Shown piece after piece: positions 42,484-42,952 of a stretch of 42,952 nucleotides of DNA. The number at the start of each line of letters is the position of its first letter. Within the stretch, counting starts at the first letter, position 1. The stretch is from an uncultured Flavihumibacter sp. (GTDB lineage Bacteria > Bacteroidota > Bacteroidia > Chitinophagales > Chitinophagaceae), in assembly GCA_946482545.1 (NCBI GenBank), contig CAMLRX010000028.1, positions 1-42,952 on the forward strand, given 5' to 3'. The position numbers and the translations under genes were made by a program. The notes below the pieces were generated by a model, which saw only the letters and a program-made list of their open reading frames with translations, was not told where the DNA came from and ran no database searches.

Positions 42484-42952
42484 ATGCTGAGAATGTACAC
42501 CCTGATGCTGATGGTTTTGTGCTGCCACCTCTTGTATGGCCAGCAGGTGCCTATAGGGGTTTGGCAGGAACATTTTCCCTGGCGCAAGGCGCTTTTCACG
42601 GGCACTTCAGGCAATAAGGTGTTTTGCGCAACCAGTTCCGGGTTGTTTGCCGTATCCATTCCCGGGAACGAACTTACCAGACTGCATAAAATGAATGGCC
42701 TCTCCGGAACGGGAATCACAGCCGCAGGTATGGAAGAAAGCTCCGGCACCATTGTACTGGTGTACACCGACGGCGGAATTGATATCGTAACAGACAACAG
42801 TATTACTTATATACCCGATCTTAAACTGGCAACAGGATACGGCAACAAAAACGTGTACCATGTAAGCTGCCGCAACAACAAAGCCTATCTTTCAACAGGC
42901 TTCGGCATCCTCGTACTTGACCTTGCACGCAGGGAAATACAGGACACCTGGC
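42484..42952 (+). CDS. porZ: PorZ-like type IX secretion system protein, N-terminal part
   Basis: Start of a secreted protein, 156 codons before the right edge, no stop. Signal peptide MLRMYTLMLMVLCCHLLYGQ, then VPIGVWQEHFPWRKALFTGT and the repeated blade-like pattern GNKVFCATSSGLFAVSIPGN and ITYIPDLKLATGYGNKNVYH. This matches the N-terminal beta-propeller of PorZ, which delivers anionic lipopolysaccharide to the sortase PorU on the cell surface in the type IX secretion system. The rest, including the C-terminal signal domain, lies outside the window. It is divergent from the RND transporter. Confidence 0.85.
   Translation, partial: MLRMYTLMLMVLCCHLLYGQQVPIGVWQEHFPWRKALFTGTSGNKVFCATSSGLFAVSIPGNELTRLHKMNGLSGTGITAAGMEESSGTIVLVYTDGGIDIVTDNSITYIPDLKLATGYGNKNVYHVSCRNNKAYLSTGFGILVLDLARREIQDTW

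Noticed and set aside
1..42952. tRNA, rRNA, CRISPR arrays, insertion sequences or prophage genes
   Set aside because: None could be seen by reading the gaps; no cloverleaf-like sequence, evenly spaced repeats or transposase/integrase motifs were found.

Overview
The window looks like a chromosomal segment of a Bacteroidota bacterium, most likely of the Chitinophagaceae or a close relative. Supporting signs are SusC/SusD pairs, a PorZ-type secretion gene, a fused CcoN-CcoO oxidase subunit, promoters with the Bacteroidota -7 element TAnnTTTG, and the absence of clear Shine-Dalgarno sites. I place the family by gene content only. No tRNA, rRNA, CRISPR array, transposase or phage gene is visible, and no stretch over 300 bases lacks a gene.

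Layout. 1-4165 (minus): the cell-elongation cluster mreB-mreC-mreD-PBP2, with PBP2 cut by the left edge. 4324-5601 (minus): purD. 5688-9013 (plus): two tandem POT-family peptide transporters. 9240-10232 (minus): a luciferase-like flavin oxidoreductase. 10343-13021 (minus): a DUF1800/DUF1501 secreted protein pair. 13099-14556 (minus): two related small outer-membrane-type proteins. 14723-15994 (minus): serS. 16044-16388 (plus): a small unknown gene. 16385-17812 (minus): an ECF sigma factor and its RskA-like membrane anti-sigma factor. 17921-19493: gcvH, a fasciclin-domain protein and a VanZ-like protein, followed by a probable small RNA on the minus strand.

19663-28534 (minus) is a complete cbb3 cytochrome oxidase locus: copper ATPase ccoI, then ccoS, ccoNO (fused), ccoQ, ccoP, ccoG, ccoH and a SafE-like membrane protein. 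Together these encode the high-affinity oxidase, its copper supply and its assembly factors. The ccoI and ccoS promoters carry the same arrangement of two TGA-N6-TCA boxes, pointing to shared control by a CRP/FNR-type regulator. An inverted-repeat element sits inside the operon between ccoP and ccoG.

28731-29639 (plus) is an AraC-family regulator. 29710-39805 (minus) holds two consecutive SusC/SusD uptake systems, one with a third surface lipoprotein, and no degradative enzyme beside them. 40080-42407 (minus) is an RND/MMPL-type transporter, and 42484 to the right edge (plus) is the start of a PorZ-like type IX secretion gene.

Most notable for follow-up are the twin-box promoters of the cbb3 locus, the unannotated small-RNA candidate at 19477-19562, the two copies of a nested inverted-repeat element (9030-9221 and 22247-22461), and two genes whose -7 element lies so close to the ATG that their mRNAs are probably leaderless.
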